Source of the DNA: Tribonema minus
Lineage: Eukaryota > Sar > Xanthophyceae > Tribonematales > Tribonemataceae
Length of the DNA: 64,000 bases
Direction: 5' to 3'
Assembly (NCBI GenBank): GCA_017506865.1
Contig: JAFCMP010000542.1
Location: 558,001-622,000 of the forward strand
The position numbers and the translations under genes were made by a program. The notes beneath the pieces are model-generated. The model worked only from the letters and a program-made list of their open reading frames with translations, did not search any database and was not told the origin of the DNA. Shown in pieces: positions 24,158-35,199 of the stretch. Each line of letters starts with the position of its first letter. Positions within the stretch are counted from its first letter, which is position 1.

Positions 24158-25100
24158 GTGCGTGCGTCTGCTGCGATAACTTCTGTTTTGAGGAGATGTT
24201 GAGTTTTGGAAAGTGACGGTCACACACATTGTGGAATGGCGGCGGCTGTTGGCCACGATAGTAGTAGGCGGTGGTTCCATTTGGCGCATTGCTATTTTGT
24301 GGTAGTGTCAGTTTTCTTGGGGCCTTCTAATCCTTAAAGCTTGCAGAAGAGGACAGTAGCGAACCTAGCACTTGTTGTGTACGCTGTAGTTGGCTGAAGA
24401 GGTCTTCTTGTAGCACCACTCGTCTCAATGAGCACCACTTGCGGGAATTCTGTGTGCCCGGTCAGGACATGCCGCCCTAACATGTTAGGATTAAGGGCTA
24501 GGGTTGATCAAACCCTAGGGTAACAGCTAGGGTTGATCAACCTCTAGCCCTAACTGTAAGCAGAGACGCATGTAAATCCTAACCCTAATCCACATGACGC
24601 TCATTCTCTGGTGCGTCAATCAGGGCATAATAGTATCAGCATGCGCTATTGATTTTTCATTTTAGCTACAGTACTTACAACTACTGTAACTTTAGAAAGC
24701 AGAGCGGGTTGGGGTTGGTACACAGCCCTAACCCTCTGATGCTGCGCAGGACAGCACAATCTATTGATACACGTCTGCTTTGAACCAAAACAGAGCAACA
24801 ACCTGGCCACGGTTCCAGGTTTGGCAGAGCATTAGAAGAGCAGCATGTCACGACAAAACAGTCATAAAGTGAATGGGAGCACCAACTGACTGCAGTCTTC
24901 TAAGACTCTTCTTGCTCTGAGCTAACCTTGTGCTTAGCACAGCATATGGCGTGACTCCTAGTTTTTTATGCATAAAGCATACTTCGAAGTATACTAATCT
25001 ATACTTGCATGAATATGTGTCACTACTGCACTCTGTAGTCTGCATGTCATGCAACTGACACATCACCCGGTGCTGCACCATTTTCTCTCTCCCTCACCGC
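24158..25100. other. spacer with telomere-like motifs
   Basis: 24480-24600 contains scattered TTAGGG/CTAGGG and inverted CCCTAA motifs in both orientations. A perfect 14-base palindrome ATACTTCGAAGTAT lies at 24979-24992. No exon identified. Confidence 0.5.
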
Positions 25101-25800
25101 ATGCTGCTGCAGGCGCCATCACCCGCAGCAGCTGTGCCCGCTCATGACACGGCAGAAGCAGCTGCTGCATGCGCAGATCCCCTCCCACCGTCCATCGCAA
25201 CGCTGCAGCAGAGGAGAGTCGCTATCCAGCGGCGCCTGATCATCAGCGCACGCGAGGGACTTCTGGTGGCCGCTGCTGCATCGCAGGACAATCACCTGTT
25301 CGCAACGGCTTGCGCGTTGCTTTCGGGTGGCCTGGTGTTGATTGACGTTCACATCGCCAGCTCCAACGCTTCCCACAACATGGCTGCAGTTACGAATGAT
25401 GAGCAGTATGCCCCCATGTTGTGACCACCAGTAGCAGCGGCTATGGCGCCATCTTCGCCCTGGCCGGCCGTAGCATCCTGATCTCCGGGGAGTCGTGCAC
25501 CGATGATGGGCGTGATATACGCACATCGATCGGCTGCATGACATGGCGATCCTGCGTCAAGTGGCGGAGACGACACGGCTGCCTCCCAACGATGCGGCCA
25601 TGTACTTACATGCCGTGCGCAAAGCCCTGCGCCCTGTGTTGGTGGACAGGTTTGGCTTCAACATGCACTTCGACCCGCCCTTCACGGCTGTAGCTGCCTC
25701 TGAAGCACGCAACCACACAGTGTGGCGCATGCGGTCGGCGAACCGAAACACTCGAAGCCTGATAGCGGCGCCCCGGTGGCCGAGGCTTAGGCCCCAGTAG
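25101..25800 (+). pseudogene. YWG-family gene copy C-left (frameshifted, C-terminus lost)
   Basis: Runs in frame from AVPAHDTAEA through VAIQRRLIISAREGL and LLSGGLVLIDVHIASSN. It then loses one base and hits TGA near 25422, resumes with GYGAIFALAGRSILISGES, slips again near 25515, and continues RQVAETTRLPPNDAA ... VDRFGFNMHFDPPF. At about 25685 it runs into the palindrome centre, so the YWG/RLRV end is missing. Its inverted partner is 25557-26459. Confidence 0.6.
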
Positions 25801-26459
25801 CACCCGTGGAGGGCAGGGTCGAAGTGCATATTGAAGCCAAACCTGTCAACCAGCACAGGGCGCAGGGCCTTCAAGTTACGCACCGCACCCAGGAACGTGG
25901 CTGCGTCGTGGGGAGGCAGCTTCCGAATCGTCGTCTCCGCCACCTGACGCTGCATGGCCATGTCCTGCAGCCGATCGATGTGCATATACTCACGCGCATC
26001 GTCGGTGCTGGACTCGCCCGAGATGAGGATGCTACGGCCAGCTAGAGCGAAGATGGCGCCATAGCCGCCGCTGCTTCTGGTCAGTGCGATGGGGGCGTAG
26101 TATTGGTCGTTGGTCACTGCCGCCATGTCGTGGGAAGCGTTGGCGCTGGCGACATGAACGTCCATCAACACGAGGCCACCCGAGAGCAACGTGGGAGCCG
26201 TTGCAAACAGGTGGTCGTCCTGCGATACAGCAGCGGCCACTGAAAGTCCCTCACGCGCGCCGATGATCAGGCGACGCTGGATAGCGACCCCCCTCTGCTG
26301 TAGCGTTGTGATGAAGGGCAGGAGGGGGTCTGCATGCGCAGCAGCAGCTGCCATTATTATGACATATGTGGGTGCATTACAGCATTCCAATGAGATGTCT
26401 CGCAAAGGAGTAGGAACTTGATATCCTGTTGGCAGCTCAAGGTTTCCAGTTTTTTTCAT
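25557..26459 (-). CDS. YWG-family protein, copy C-right (300-residue open frame)
   Basis: The only long uninterrupted member of the family in the window. From about residue 37 it reads AAAAHADPLLPF, IQRRLIIGAREGL, LLSGGLVLMDVHVASAN, GYGAIFALAGRSILISGES, VAETTIRKLPPHDAA, VDRFGFNMHFDPALHG, YWGLSLGHRGAAIRLRV, FADRMRHTVW. The last 50 or so residues are antisense of the inverted left copy, so the native C-terminus has probably been replaced. Compared with the 9-15 kb copies, the order of blocks is the same (RRLI/RKLI, LSGGLVLMDV/VGGGLLMTEV, YWG, RLRV, DR..H), which is why I group them. The start codon is uncertain. Whether it is expressed cannot be told. Confidence 0.45.
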   Translation of the reverse strand: MKKTGNLELPTGYQVPTPLRDISLECCNAPTYVIIMAAAAAHADPLLPFITTLQQRGVAIQRRLIIGAREGLSVAAAVSQDDHLFATAPTLLSGGLVLMDVHVASANASHDMAAVTNDQYYAPIALTRSSGGYGAIFALAGRSILISGESSTDDAREYMHIDRLQDMAMQRQVAETTIRKLPPHDAATFLGAVRNLKALRPVLVDRFGFNMHFDPALHGCYWGLSLGHRGAAIRLRVFRFADRMRHTVWLRASEAATAVKGGSKCMLKPNLSTNTGRRALRTACKYMAASLGGSRVVSAT

Positions 26460-27380
26460 GGCACAGTTTCACTTTCGAAGTATATTATGATTGCCACACT
26501 ATGAGGGCGTTAAATGCTGATCCGCTGTCGGACGGCGATCGCAACGATCATTGCTACATATACACGACAAAAACCTTGTGCACGGATACGTTTGGCCCGT
26601 TGAGTATTTGTTTGCTGCACAGCTGTGCCATTGCAACCGCCACGTGTTGTGTGCTGACCTTTATTTCAATTTACGCTCAGTGATGCACACACGCCCAAGA
26701 CAATAAAGAACTACGTTGCAAACCGGTCCCTCAAAAATTGATTCTTGGCAAAAAAAGCCTGCACCATGGTGTTGCAGGTGACATACCCCATTCATTCTGC
26801 CACTCTGGCGAGTCAAGTTCTCAGGGTGTCTTGCGATGCGTCACTGCAGTGCATGCCATGGCCATTGCCCCTCACGCACCAGTAGAGCTGCAAGGGGGTG
26901 CCTCTTGTTTGCTTTCTTTTTGTCTGGGAACTGGACAACCAGGGTTCCTAGTGCTTGATGACCTGGAGGGGCTGAATTCGACCTCTTAGTTTTTCCTAGG
27001 GACCTGACCTAACCCCAATTATGACTTAAAGTGCCGTTGCTCTGATTCTGTGCATGTGGGGGGACAAGCCTTGCATGCAGTGCCAACGGCGATGCGGTGA
27101 CTGCCATTACTCATGATGCAGTCAGTACAAGTTTTGCAGCCAGCAAAGCACAGTTGAGCAGCTGCCTCTGTGAATGCATGAAGTGCAGCATATGCTCAAG
27201 ACCAGCAGCACACAAACTATTACACGAGCACGAACTGTTTGTAATGTAATTCATTAAAAATTCTTGTGCGCTACACTACACTGATAGCCAGTTATACTAC
27301 CAATGCTGCCGCTGCTGCTGCTGCAGCTGCCATAGCTTGTCTTGACTGCTGAGCTGCGGTGTTTGCCGAGATGTTGTGTA
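26460..27380. other. spacer, no gene recognised
   Basis: Contains short ORFs without domain signatures, a (GCTGCC)/(GCT) run near 27307-27335 and repeat-E copy 3 at 27335-27375. The next block begins at the tandem-duplication boundary near 27381. Confidence 0.45.
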
Positions 27381-30300
27381 TGTGGTGGTGTGCCAACCAC
27401 AGAGGGTGAAAGTGTGTGAGACCCAGTCTCAACCTTGACTTGAAACAGCCGGAAATGCCAACTGCCTGGTGCCGTGGGAGGTGGACCGGAGCGCTCTCCC
27501 CAAGTGCAATATCACCCTGATATGCAAGCGTGGCTAAACAGGTAGAAGCAGAAGAAGCTGTGCCATGTTGAAGGTTAAAGTCGTGTCTGATTACTGCACA
27601 AAAGGCATTCGCAATGCAAGCCCTACTTCAACTACTGCTCCGCCTAGGGTTGCCTCACTACAATCGCCCCCTGCATGGCTCTTCCACTCCACAAGTCGAA
27701 AGCCATGCACTCATGTGAGCACTCATGTGAGGCGCCGTCGATACTACACAAGCAATACTGCTACAAAATGCAATGCAAGCACGGCTGTCATCCAGGACCG
27801 CCGAAACTCTCAAATAACACGGGCATATGGCATATACCAGCAAACCTCCGCCACCAACAAGTCTCAGAAAGACTGTGGCGCGTCTGGCTGGAGTGGCAAC
27901 TACATTGTTGCAAAACAACACATGACCTAACGCTGCAACAGACAAACTAACGAGCAAGCAACTGGCTCTGCTGCTATATGCGCCCCCGACATGTTGGCAC
28001 TGCGCAACCATCGCAAGCAAGCGCACCACCATTCTACAACTACTGTAGTATGTACGCCCCCGACATGTTGGCACTGCGCACTTATCCCCCCCCCCAGCGT
28101 TTGTGTAACACACGCAAAAGAAGTGCGCATGTACAGCTGAAACAAAACTAAGGGTGGGCGGGTGGGTTTGTGCGCCCAGGTGGTCAATGCAACACATTTC
28201 GACCTGTACGACAATCGCCCCCAGACACTACACTGCTGATGGTATGTAAGCGGTGTGGTGTCTAAACGTACAGGCTCAACAGTGAACCTGCAAACAAGCG
28301 CCCCCGTGAGCCAAACCGCTCAAGATGCACTGGTAATACACATGGCGCATAAAAGAGCTGCTGCCGTCTGTGTCTCACAAATGTCAGCGCAATATGCGCT
28401 AAGCACAGCCCGATTGCTGGTGGGAGACAATGCTGTGCTAATGTCAGCACCGCCGCGCCTCCCCGCTGTTGCTGAGTCTGGCGGCTGCGCGCCATCGCCA
28501 CGCCTCTCCTTGCTCGCATGCCGCCTGTGCAGCGCCTTATGCCGCGCCTGCCAGTCGCGGAGGCGCTGCTGCTCCTCAGGCGTATGCGCCGACCAGTACT
28601 CCCGCCGCTTCTGCTGCCGCCGCGAGAGCGGCCGTCCCAAGCTACTGCCTGCGGCGCGCATGCTGCGCCGCGCAGCGCTGATGCCGGCGCGCTGTTGCAT
28701 CGGTACCGTCGCCGTTACCGAGCTCGTCACACCCGTGCCGCCACTCTTGTGGCGTGTGCTGCCGCCGCCGCTGCTGCCGCCGCCGCGCGCGCCGCCGCTA
28801 CCGCCGCCGCCGCCGCTGCCGCCGCCGCGCGCGCCGCTGCTTCTGCCGCCACCGCCGCTGCCGCCGCCGCGCGCGCCGCCGCTACTGCCGTCACCGTCGC
28901 TGCACGCGCCGCTTCGCGCGCCGCCGCTGCGCGCTTGTGCAAGCACCCTAGGCAGTGCAGCAGCTATCCGCGCAGCTGAAGTGCCATCGTTGTGCGCGCC
29001 TCCATTGCGCGCACGCCCTGATGTTACTGCTGCCGCTGCCGGCGCTAGGAGCGGGGTTGCAGTGCCACCACTGTCACGCGCGCCGCTGTCGCATGCGCGC
29101 ACCGCTGTATGCGCCGCCGTTGTCGGCGCTGAGAGCACGGTGGCAGTGCCGCTGAGAGTGCCGCTGCTGCCAAGCGCGCCGCGCGCGAGAGTGCCGCTGC
29201 TGCCAAGCGCGCCGCCTCGCGCGCCGCCGCTGCCGCCCCGTGCTCCGCCGCTACCGCCGCCGCGTACGCCGCTGCAGCCGCCGCCGCTTCCGCCGCCGCG
29301 CGCGCCGCCGCTACTGTCGCCGCCGCCGCTGCCGCGCGGTGGGAGCGGGGCCGCAGTGTCGCCACTGTCACACGCGCCACTGCGTGCGCGCAGCGGTGAA
29401 AGCGCCGCTGTCGCCAGGGCCAAAAGCGCAGCTGCGGTGCCGCCGCTGTTGTGCTCGCCGATGTCGCATACAGGCACAGCTGCATGCGCCGCCGTCGTCG
29501 GCGCTGAGAGCACGACTGCAGTGCCGCTGCTGCCAAGCGCGCCACTGCTGCATGCTTGCGATGTTGAAAGCGCCTCCGTCGGCGCTGAGCGTGCGGCACA
29601 TACGCCGCCGCTGTTGTTGGCGCAGCTGTTGTTATCGCCTGCGCGCGCCGACGCCAGCACTGTAGCCATTCTTGCAGCATCCTCCTCCAGCTCCGACACC
29701 CGACTCCGCAGCTGCAACAGCGCTGCTGAATCAGCAGCGCATTGCCGCTCCAGCTCTCGCTGCGCTGCTGCCTCAGCCTTCTTGCTTTGCTGTAGCCGCT
29801 CTTGCAGGATGCTGACTCTCTGCTGCTCCTCAGCGACTCCCTGTGTGGCTTCTGCAAGGCACGTGCTGAGCCGGCGTCGCTCCTCCTGCAGTTTGACCTC
29901 CGCAGAGACAAAATAGGTCATTGCGCTGAGCACCTCACCAAGCTTTTCCCCCACGTCCCTGTCTCCGGTGCTGTAAAACCATTCCGAGGCTGAGCCCCAA
30001 CGTCCCTTCTTGAGCAGCCGGGTGTACACGCTAAGCGCTTCAGCCCGACTCGCAACAGCACGTTTCCCCCCCACCATTTTGCTTCCAGTAAAAGGCGTTA
30101 AGGTGCTGCTGAATAGTAGATGAGCACGTGCTGCCAGGAAGGTGGCAGTATGCTGAAGCAGCAGCTGCTGCTGCTGCTAAGTAGTGGAGAGTTGAAGGGC
30201 GCCTTACGACGAGCACGCCCCCAGCTATAGAAATCCCGAAAACTCTGCTGTCGCCGTTTACAGCTGCTGCTGCTGACCGGAACTCCGTGTGTGGCTGGTT

Positions 30301-30501
30301 CTGAAGCCCCTGGATCCACCGAGTGCTGTAAGTGGCCCCTTAAGGACGCCAGTAGACGGCACAGCTAATGGTGCAGAAGTTTGAACCCCAGCCACCTCAG
30401 GTTGCGTGCAGCAGAGGTGCCGACGGAAACAGCGAAAGCTGTGTGTTGGAGCACTATCCGAAATAGTACTGGACAGGTCAGCACCTGCCGAGATCAGCCA
30501 T
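27381..30501. repeat. tandem duplication unit 1
   Basis: Starts with TGTGGTGGTGTGCCAACCAC, which recurs at 30502. Units 1 and 2 are nearly identical outside the Gly-rich part of the gene and a few small indels. Within each unit a 28-base motif around CCCCGACATGTTGGCACTGC occurs twice (about 27983 and 28060 in unit 1). The last 430 bases of unit 1 (about 30066-30501), upstream of the gene on the minus strand, are not repeated in unit 2. Confidence 0.85.
28320..30077 (-). CDS. coiled-coil / Gly-Ala-Ser-rich protein, copy 1
   Basis: 585 residues if the ATG at 30077 is the start. Order: basic N-terminus with RAEALSVYTRLLKKGRWG; a coiled coil at about residues 60-145 rich in Glu, Arg, Gln and Leu (VKLQEERRRL, QERLQQSKKAEAAAQREL, LQLRSRVSELEEDAARM); a long Gly/Ser/Ala low-complexity middle with GGARGGGSGG repeats; then a basic segment with RRQQKRREYWSAHTPEEQQR and DWQARHKALHRRHASKERR; and a short Cys-containing tail. 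The minus strand is chosen because the heptad pattern and basic segment appear only there; the equally long + frame is a Pro/Ala shadow. I recognise no family. A splice acceptor just before KRAVAS is possible, so the start is uncertain. Confidence 0.5.
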   Translation of the reverse strand: MVGGKRAVASRAEALSVYTRLLKKGRWGSASEWFYSTGDRDVGEKLGEVLSAMTYFVSAEVKLQEERRRLSTCLAEATQGVAEEQQRVSILQERLQQSKKAEAAAQRELERQCAADSAALLQLRSRVSELEEDAARMATVLASARAGDNNSCANNSGGVCAARSAPTEALSTSQACSSGALGSSGTAVVLSAPTTAAHAAVPVCDIGEHNSGGTAAALLALATAALSPLRARSGACDSGDTAAPLPPRGSGGGDSSGGARGGGSGGGCSGVRGGGSGGARGGSGGARGGALGSSGTLARGALGSSGTLSGTATVLSAPTTAAHTAVRACDSGARDSGGTATPLLAPAAAAVTSGRARNGGAHNDGTSAARIAAALPRVLAQARSGGARSGACSDGDGSSGGARGGGSGGGGRSSGARGGGSGGGGGSGGARGGGSSGGGSTRHKSGGTGVTSSVTATVPMQQRAGISAARRSMRAAGSSLGRPLSRRQQKRREYWSAHTPEEQQRLRDWQARHKALHRRHASKERRGDGAQPPDSATAGRRGGADISTALSPTSNRAVLSAYCADICETQTAAALLCAMCITSAS

Positions 30502-32754
30502 TGTGGTGGTGTGCCAACCACAGAGGGTGAAAGTGTGTGAGACTCAGCCTCAACCTTGACTTGAAACAGCCGGAAATGCCCACTGCCTGGTGCCGTGGGA
30601 GGTGGACCGGAGCGCCCTCCCCAAGTGCAATATCACCCTGATATGCAAGCGTGGCTAAACAGGTAGAAGCAGAAGAAGCTGTGCCATGTTGAAGGTTAAA
30701 GTCGTGTCTGATTACTGCACAAAAGGCATTCGCAATGCAAGCCCTACTTCAACTACTGCTCCGCCTAGGGTTGCCTCACTACAATCGCCCCCTGCATGGC
30801 TCTTTCACTCCACAAGTCGGAAGCCATGCACTCATGTGAGGCGCCCTAGACACTACACATGCAATACTGCTACAAGATGCAATGCAAGCACGGCTGTCAT
30901 CCATGACCGCCGAAACTCTCAAATAACACGGGCATATGGCATATACCAGCAACCCTCTGCCACCAACAAGTCTCAGCAAGACTGTGGCGCGTCTGGCTGG
31001 AGTGGCAACTACGTTGTTGCAAAACAACACATGACCTAACGCTGCAACAGACAAACTAACGAGCAAGCAACTGGCTCTGCTGCTATATGCGCCCCCGACA
31101 TGTTGGCACTGCGCAACCAACGCAAGCAAGCGCACCACCATTCTACAACTACTGTAGTATGTACGCCCCCCACATGTTGGCACTGCGCACTTATCCCCCC
31201 CCCCCAGCGTTTGTGTAACACACGCAAAAGAAGTGCGCATGTACAGCTGAAACAAAACTAAGGGTGGGCGGGTGGGTTTGTGCGCCCAGGTGGTCAATGC
31301 AACGCATTTCGACCTGTACGACAATCGCCCCCAGACACTACACTGCTGATGGTATGTAAGCGGTGTGGTGTCTAAACGTACAGGCTCAACAGTGAACCTG
31401 CAAACAAGCGCCCCCGTGAGCCAAACCGCTCAAGATGCACTGGTAATACACATGGCGCATAAAAGAGCTGCTGCCGTCTGTGTCTCACAAATGTCAGCGC
31501 AATATGCGCTAAGCACAGCCCGATTGCTGGTGGGAGACAATGCTGTGCTAATGTCAGCACCGCCGCGCCTCCCCGCTGTTGCTGAGTCTGGCGGCTGCGC
31601 GCCATCGCCACGCCTCTCCTTGCTCGCATGCCGCCTGTGCAGCGCCTTATGCCGCGCCTGCCAGTCGCGGAGGCGCTGCTGCTCCTCAGGCGTATGCGCC
31701 GACCAGTACTCCCGCCGCTTCTGCTGCCGCCGCGAGAGCGGCCGTCCCAAGCTACTGCCTGCGGCGCGCATGCTGCGCCGCGCAGCGCTGTTGCCGGCGC
31801 GCTGTTGCATCGGTACCGTCGCCGTTACCGAGCTCGTCACACCCGTGCCGCCACTCTTGTGGCGTGTGCTGCCGCCGCCGCTGCTGCCGCCGCCGCGCGC
31901 GCCGCCGCTACCGCCGCCGCCGCCGCTGCCGCCGTCGCGTGCGCCGCTGCAGCCGCCGCCGCTGCCGCCGCCGCGCGCGCCGCCGCTACTGTCGCCGCCG
32001 CCACTGCCGCGCGCTGGGAGCGGGGCCGCAGTGTCGCCACTGTCACACGCGCCACTGCGTGCGCGCAGCGGTGAAAGCGCCGCTGTCGCCGGGGCCAAAA
32101 GCGCAGCTGCGGTGCCGCCGCTGTTGTGCCCGCCGATGTCGCATGCAGGCACAGCTGCATGCGCCGCCGTTGTCGGCGCTGAGAGCACGACTGCAGTGCC
32201 GCTGCTGCCAAGCGCGCCACTGCTGCATGCTTGCGATGTTGGAAGCGCCTCCGTCGGCGCTGAGCGTGCGGCACATACGCCGCCGCTGTTGTTGGCGCAG
32301 CTGTTGGTGCCCGCGTTGCCATCGGCTGCGCGCGCCGACGCCAGCACTGTAGCCATTCTCGCAGCATCCTCCTCCAGCTCCGACACCCGACTCCGCAGCT
32401 GCAACAGCGCTGCTGAATCAGCAGCGCATTGCCGCTCCAGCTCTCGCTGCGCTGCTGCCTCAGCCTTCTTGCTTTGCTGTAGCCGCTCTTGCAGGATGCT
32501 GACTCTCTGCTGCTCCTCAGCGACTCCCTGTGTGGCTTCTGCAAGGCACGTGCTGAGCCGGCGTCGCTCCTCCTGCAGTTTGACCTCCGCAGAGACAAAA
32601 TAGGTCATTGCGCTGAGCACCTCACCAAGCTTTTCCCCCACGTCCCTGTCTCCGGTGCTGTAAAACCATTCCGAGGCTGAGCCCCAACGTCCCTTCTTGA
32701 GCAGCCGGGTGTACACGCTAAGCGCTTCAGCCCGACTCGCAACAGCACGTTTCC
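30502..32754. repeat. tandem duplication unit 2
   Basis: Second copy of the unit at 27381. It diverges from unit 1 abruptly at GGAAACGTGCTG (32753 side), where the gene's N-terminal codons meet a third, rearranged fragment. Confidence 0.85.
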
Positions 32755-32806
32755 TCAGAAAGACTTGTTGGTGCGTCTGGCTGGAGTGGCAACTACATTG
32801 TTGCAA
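31430..32806 (-). CDS. coiled-coil / Gly-Ala-Ser-rich protein, copy 2
   Basis: 458 residues, the same architecture as 28320-30077, with the coiled coil and C-terminal basic part almost unchanged. The Gly-rich middle is about 120 residues shorter than in copy 1, and a small insertion (DGNAGTNSCAN) replaces DNNSCAN. The first 18 residues before KRAVASRAEAL come from the adjacent third fragment and differ completely from copy 1. One of the two starts must therefore be artificial. Either the true start is further in, or both begin after an intron. Confidence 0.45.
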   Translation of the reverse strand: MQQCSCHSSQTHQQVFLRKRAVASRAEALSVYTRLLKKGRWGSASEWFYSTGDRDVGEKLGEVLSAMTYFVSAEVKLQEERRRLSTCLAEATQGVAEEQQRVSILQERLQQSKKAEAAAQRELERQCAADSAALLQLRSRVSELEEDAARMATVLASARAADGNAGTNSCANNSGGVCAARSAPTEALPTSQACSSGALGSSGTAVVLSAPTTAAHAAVPACDIGGHNSGGTAAALLAPATAALSPLRARSGACDSGDTAAPLPARGSGGGDSSGGARGGGSGGGCSGARDGGSGGGGGSGGARGGGSSGGGSTRHKSGGTGVTSSVTATVPMQQRAGNSAARRSMRAAGSSLGRPLSRRQQKRREYWSAHTPEEQQRLRDWQARHKALHRRHASKERRGDGAQPPDSATAGRRGGADISTALSPTSNRAVLSAYCADICETQTAAALLCAMCITSAS

Positions 32807-33030
32807 AACAACACATGACCTAACGCTGCAACAGACAAACTAACGAGCAAGCAACTGGCTCTGCTGCTATATGCGCCCCCGACATGTTGGCACTGCGCAA
32901 CCATCGCAAGCAAGCGCACCACCATTCTACAACTACTGTAGTATGTACGCCCCCGACATGTTGGCACTGCGCATTGTCGTACAGGTCGAAATGTGTTGCA
33001 TTGACCACCTGGGCGCACATGTACGTACTT
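32755..33030. repeat. rearranged third fragment of the tandem unit
   Basis: 32769-32972 repeats 27882-28085 in direct orientation. It then joins, at GCGCATTGTCGTACAGGTCG, to the reverse complement of 28172-28213. It is thus a partial copy with an internal inversion, ending the array. Repeat-E copy 4 follows at about 33033. Confidence 0.7.
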
Positions 33031-34139
33031 GTACGGTGCTGAGCGTTGTCACCGGTGCACAACAGAACAAGACCACAACGGGCACATGGGTAAGTGTGTA
33101 TCAAACACAACTCGCATTGCTTCCCTTGTACAGTAGAGCGCAAGTCATGTAGTAGGATTTACAATTTGTGCTTCATAGCAGTGCTTCATCGCAGTGACAG
33201 GTGCAACCACAAAACGGGTCGAATACCGTCTTGTCGATAATTAAGGTCACTGGACGGCTTTTTTGTTAGTTTTAACGCCAGCATAAAAACATAGGACACC
33301 CTTTTAATTGCTTCACCAAAAAGATGTCCACCCCTTATTTTATTGCTTCAGCAATAAGATGTTCACCCCTTGTGTGCCACCCAGTACTGATGTTCACGAC
33401 GAAGTTCACTCTGTCAAAGCAAAGCTGAACTTGGTCGTGCTGGAGCTGGGCCATGCGGTGCTGCTGTACGTTGCTGCGGGACTGGCTTGAAACACATTAG
33501 GCGCTGTTTAACAGCTTCGACCTCTGCTCTATGAAGGCCTAGCAGCACTTTTTTGGCACACAGATGCACGCGGACCCTGGCGGTACATGATGAACACAGG
33601 TATACATGACAACCGCAGAGCAATACGCCTGACAAAATGCATGCAACACATCATGGTCACAGTGAGGTTTGATCTGTACGAGCAGCAACTCTTTGGGGAA
33701 AACGCTGCATGCACTAACCATGCCATTTCAGTAAGTTAACACACAAGAGTGTGGTGATCACTGCTCCATTTTGTGCTGCTCAAATGATGGTACAGCTTGA
33801 CATGTACTGCTTGTTTGTTGTTCACCTGCAAGGTCTTCTCAACACCAAGAACATTCCGCTGAAACTGCCACTTCGTTGGAAGGTTGGAAGCACAAACAAC
33901 CTTCATAAGTGTGCGGGCGTGTGGCACAATGTGTTGAGCGATGTTGCACATTGTGTTGGGCTCGCAGCATTGACACACGATGGAGTCCAAGGTGACTGAT
34001 CCAACATCCACGTGATGATCATCTCCCTTTACCAGCATGCGCGATGGCTCATACAGTTTGACATAACACACTTATGAATAATACAGCGAAAATGTCTAGA
34101 GAGGCAGGTATGTATCATCAGCTCATTAACTAGGGCATG
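33031..34139. other. spacer with a short tandem repeat
   Basis: Two imperfect 36-base repeats (TTGCTTCA..AAAAAGATGTCCACCCC and TTGCTTCAGCAATAAGATGTTCACCCC) lie at 33305-33372. A short + segment at 33389-33487 (DVHDEVHSVKAKLNLVVLE) follows a possible acceptor but cannot be joined to anything. No gene called. Confidence 0.4.
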
Positions 34140-35115
34140 AACCTACCCGGGTCTCCCTTAGTACAGCAGTGAACTTGCCCAAGGCTCACCACCAAGCCCA
34201 CGCACCACAACAAGGTGGAGACTGTAGCGGGGGGCTAACGCAGCTACACAGGCCGTGCTATTACTGTCCATACTTCATCTAAATGATCTACGGCTGGCAT
34301 CGGACATAGGGACGGCCCGGGAAGCATGGAGGCAGCGGAATACCCCCATACCCCCAGAGGAGGGAAAACAGCAAGTGCTACCCTCCTGTGATTCAGTATT
34401 GCATGCACATCGCCAACCGCCGTCAGTGTTAGTGTACTATCGAGAGGCAACCACGCTTTTTACACAGAGCCTCTGCGAGAGCAGCAGGTTGGGGGGGCCG
34501 CCAGAGACAGCACCCTTCTTCCCCTTCCATGCCGCAGGGGGTTCTCAAATCCAGGGGTTAACCTGGCCTATGTTCGATGCCAGCAATGTAGTGTTTTCTT
34601 GAGACATGCATTTCATGCTCATGTCTCGCTATGTACTACAAGCCCAGGCCAAGGGGCTCCCTAAACGCATACTGAGTTCTGAAACAAGTCTTTTCAAGTC
34701 TAAGTTTGGTCAACATCTATGTTGCGAGCACGATGGTACCTCTGGGCTCTACTTCCGCCATCTAATATGTTAGTAGATCACAGAGGACACACCATCCGAA
34801 CAGCAGAGGGCGCTTTGAGCAGCAAGCACAAGTGTGTGTAATGCTGCAACAGAAAGAGAGCACTAATGCCCCCCCGACAAACCAGGCTGATTCTGGTGCC
34901 AGCGCCCTAGTGTTGGTTTATGCCATTGTCAGACAGTTCTGCAGCGTCTGGGGCGTGCGTCATGCCATCTCGTGGATTTGTTGCATCGCCCTAGGCAAAA
35001 CACAGACCTCAAGCTCGCAGGGCAGGAGGTCGCGGACCGCAGGCCGCCTCCGAGGAAAATCCTTGGAGACGACCACGCGGCCTTCTGTTGTCCTTCTGGC
35101 AGTAGCCTCTGTGAT
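34140..35115 (+). repeat. repeat R, copy 2
   Basis: Reverse complement of 19240-20240. It begins with ACCTACCCGGGTCTCCCTTAG and includes GGCTCACCACCAAGCCCACG, a stretch also found alone at 13739-13765. Its 3' part contains GCGTGCGTCATGCCATCTCG, conserved in all three copies. Confidence 0.8.
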
Positions 35116-35199
35116 CTATTATGACTTCTACTTGGCTGCTTCATGATGTACACATACATAGAACTCAACTTTGTTCAGCATTAGAGTACAGTTCGACAT

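Noticed and set aside
28255-29916. 553-codon plus-strand frame rich in Pro, Ala and Arg
   Set aside because: It is antisense to the coiled-coil gene. Its composition follows from the Gly/Ala codons on the other strand, and it shows no domain or heptad pattern. The same holds for 31365-32603.
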